A stretch of DNA of 64,000 nt from DATBLE01 sp050258035 (GTDB lineage Bacteria > Actinomycetota > Thermoleophilia > Gaiellales > Gaiellaceae), in NCBI GenBank assembly GCA_050258035.1, contig JBLMYA010000022.1:10889-74888 (forward strand), read 5' to 3'. Both the position numbers and the translations under genes were made by a program. Positions 63,211 to 64,000 of the stretch are shown here, piece by piece. Position 1 is the stretch's first letter; each line of letters opens with the position of its first letter. The notes below the pieces were generated by a model. It ran no database searches. It saw nothing but the letters and a program-made list of their open reading frames with translations, and was not told the origin of the DNA.

Positions 63211-63848
63211 GCGAGCCGCTCCTCGTCCGGGACGTCGCGGATCTTCCGTGCCGGGCTGCCGACGACGACGGCGCCGGGGGCGACGTCCTTGGTCACCACC
63301 GCGCCTGCTCCGACGAACGCCTCCTCCCCGATCTCGATCCCGGGACAGAGGATCGCGCCCCCGCCGATCCGTGCCCCCCGCCTGATCGTCGGCCCCCTCA
63401 TCAGCTCGTGCCTCCGCTCGGTTCGTCCCATGAAGTTGTCGTTCGTCGTCACCACGCAGGGCGCGATGAACACGTGCTCCTCGAGCGTCGAGTAGGCGGT
63501 GATGTACGCCTCCGCCTGGATCCTCGTCATCGCCCCGACCGTCGTGTCGTTCTCGACCAGCGAGCCGCGGCCGACGACGACGTCGTCGCCGAGCATGACC
63601 CGCTCCCGGATGCAGGCCTGGTCGCCGACGATCACACGCGCGCCGATCGTCGTGCCGGCGAAGACGACCGCGCCGGTCGAGACGACCGTGCCGTCCCCGA
63701 TTCGCGCCGGTGGAAGGTCCTCGCGTTTCGCGGTCGACCGCGGCGAGAGCACCGGCTGCTTGCCGACGACGGCGTACTCGAGCACCCGCACTCGCTCGCC
63801 GAGCACGGTGCCCGGATGGACGACCGCGGTCGGGTGGACGTCAGTCAT
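63207..63848 (-). CDS. Left-handed beta-helix (hexapeptide) acyltransferase, WlbB/WbpD-like
   Basis: This 213-aa protein is built of hexapeptide turns (TTIGARVIVGDQACIRERVM, VVVGRGSLVENDTTVG, RIGGGAILCPGIEIGEEAFV). It has an active-site loop FIAPCVVTTNDNFMGRTERR and a C-terminal GAVVTKDVAPGAVVVGSPAR. These are the signs of sugar O- or N-acyltransferases. Just upstream on the same strand is the end of a sugar dehydrogenase gene, so N-acetylation of an amino sugar nucleotide (as in WlbA-WlbB pathways) is plausible. The ATG overlaps the dehydrogenase stop by 8 bp. Confidence 0.85.
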   Translation of the reverse strand: MTDVHPTAVVHPGTVLGERVRVLEYAVVGKQPVLSPRSTAKREDLPPARIGDGTVVSTGAVVFAGTTIGARVIVGDQACIRERVMLGDDVVVGRGSLVENDTTVGAMTRIQAEAYITAYSTLEEHVFIAPCVVTTNDNFMGRTERRHELMRGPTIRRGARIGGGAILCPGIEIGEEAFVGAGAVVTKDVAPGAVVVGSPARKIRDVPDEERLA

Positions 63849-64000
63849 GCAACGAATCCGTGAGCCGCTCGAGGGCGCGCACGACCATTGCCCCGTCGCG
63901 TGCGACCTTCGCGCGGTCGCCGTCGCCGGCGACCAGCCGCAGGAAGTGCTCGCACTCGAGCCGCAGCGGCTCGGTCGTCGGGATCTTCGGGATGAAGATG
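63841..64000 (-). CDS. C-terminus of a Gfo/Idh/MocA-type sugar dehydrogenase, cut by window edge
   Basis: Read on the minus strand, the last 160 bp encode IFIPKIPTTEPLRLECEHFL, then RLVAGDGDRAKVARDGAMVV, RALERLTDSLHD and a TGA at 63843-63841. The EPLRLECEHFL...V...L segment is the usual C-terminal helix region of Gfo/Idh/MocA NAD-dependent oxidoreductases such as WlbA. About 52 residues are visible. It lies upstream of the acyltransferase in the same operon with an 8-bp overlap. Confidence 0.7.
   Translation of the reverse strand, partial: IFIPKIPTTEPLRLECEHFLRLVAGDGDRAKVARDGAMVVRALERLTDSLHD

Overview
The window is a high-GC (by eye roughly 70%) chromosomal segment of an actinobacterium. The order recF - DUF721/dciA - gyrB - gyrA at the left edge is the classic oriC-proximal block of Actinomycetota, so the replication origin should lie a few kb left of base 1. 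Gene style (ATGA/TGATG overlaps, many GTG starts, heteromeric AccA/AccD, the split kdp locus) suggests a deep-branching class such as Thermoleophilia. That placement is an inference, not something the sequence proves. No tRNA, rRNA, CRISPR array, phage or conventional insertion sequence was recognised, and there is no gene-free stretch longer than about 185 bp.

Layout. 1-6.3 kb: replication and topology genes. 6.4-10.8 kb: a MerR-like regulator, the stomatin/NfeD membrane pair, and a secreted peptidoglycan-recognition amidase. 10.8-15.8 kb: a fatty-acid synthase operon headed by an ECF sigma factor (fabZ-fabH-fabD-fabG-fabF, with acpP missing), followed by HAD, GNAT and arginase-like genes and by accD-accA. 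20.1-23.8 kb: LigD end-joining ligase and a type II NADH dehydrogenase. 23.8-32.2 kb: a complete Kdp potassium-uptake locus. Here KdpD is split into two genes on opposite sides of the transporter, the order is kdpF-A-C-B, and a helically phased repeat array lies upstream. 32.2-42.8 kb: a secreted Cys-rich protein, an MrfA-like helicase, thiD-thiL, thioredoxin, a glycosyltransferase, PolX, an aromatic amino-acid decarboxylase and a Ca/Na antiporter. 42.8-45.7 kb: a frameshifted GNAT gene and a 392-bp element bounded by inverted palindromes that carries a small putative DNA-binding protein gene, then Nudix, trehalose-phosphatase and two half-size TauE/SafE genes. 45.8-52.8 kb: M23 endopeptidase, lipoprotein, Lon with Hsp20, an FHA-HTH protein and a DJ-1/PfpI protein. 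52.8-61.7 kb: the dTDP-rhamnose genes (rmlA, C, D, B), interrupted by a 999-aa adenylate cyclase/AAA/TPR regulator and followed by SpoIID-like and subtilisin-like secreted proteins. 61.7-64 kb: an LLM-class oxidoreductase and the end of a sugar-modification operon on the minus strand.

Two themes run through the window. First, many genes have TAnnnT ending 6-8 nt before the start codon, which points to widespread leaderless transcription and helps fix several starts. Second, compact regulatory DNA sits at a few places: a terminator-shaped hairpin abutting the gyrB start codon, the TTGA array upstream of kdp, a 15-bp tandem repeat upstream of hsp20-lon, and the GTAACAG/CTGTTAC palindromes around the small gene at 43.3-43.7 kb. 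The last of these is the best candidate here for an undescribed unit.
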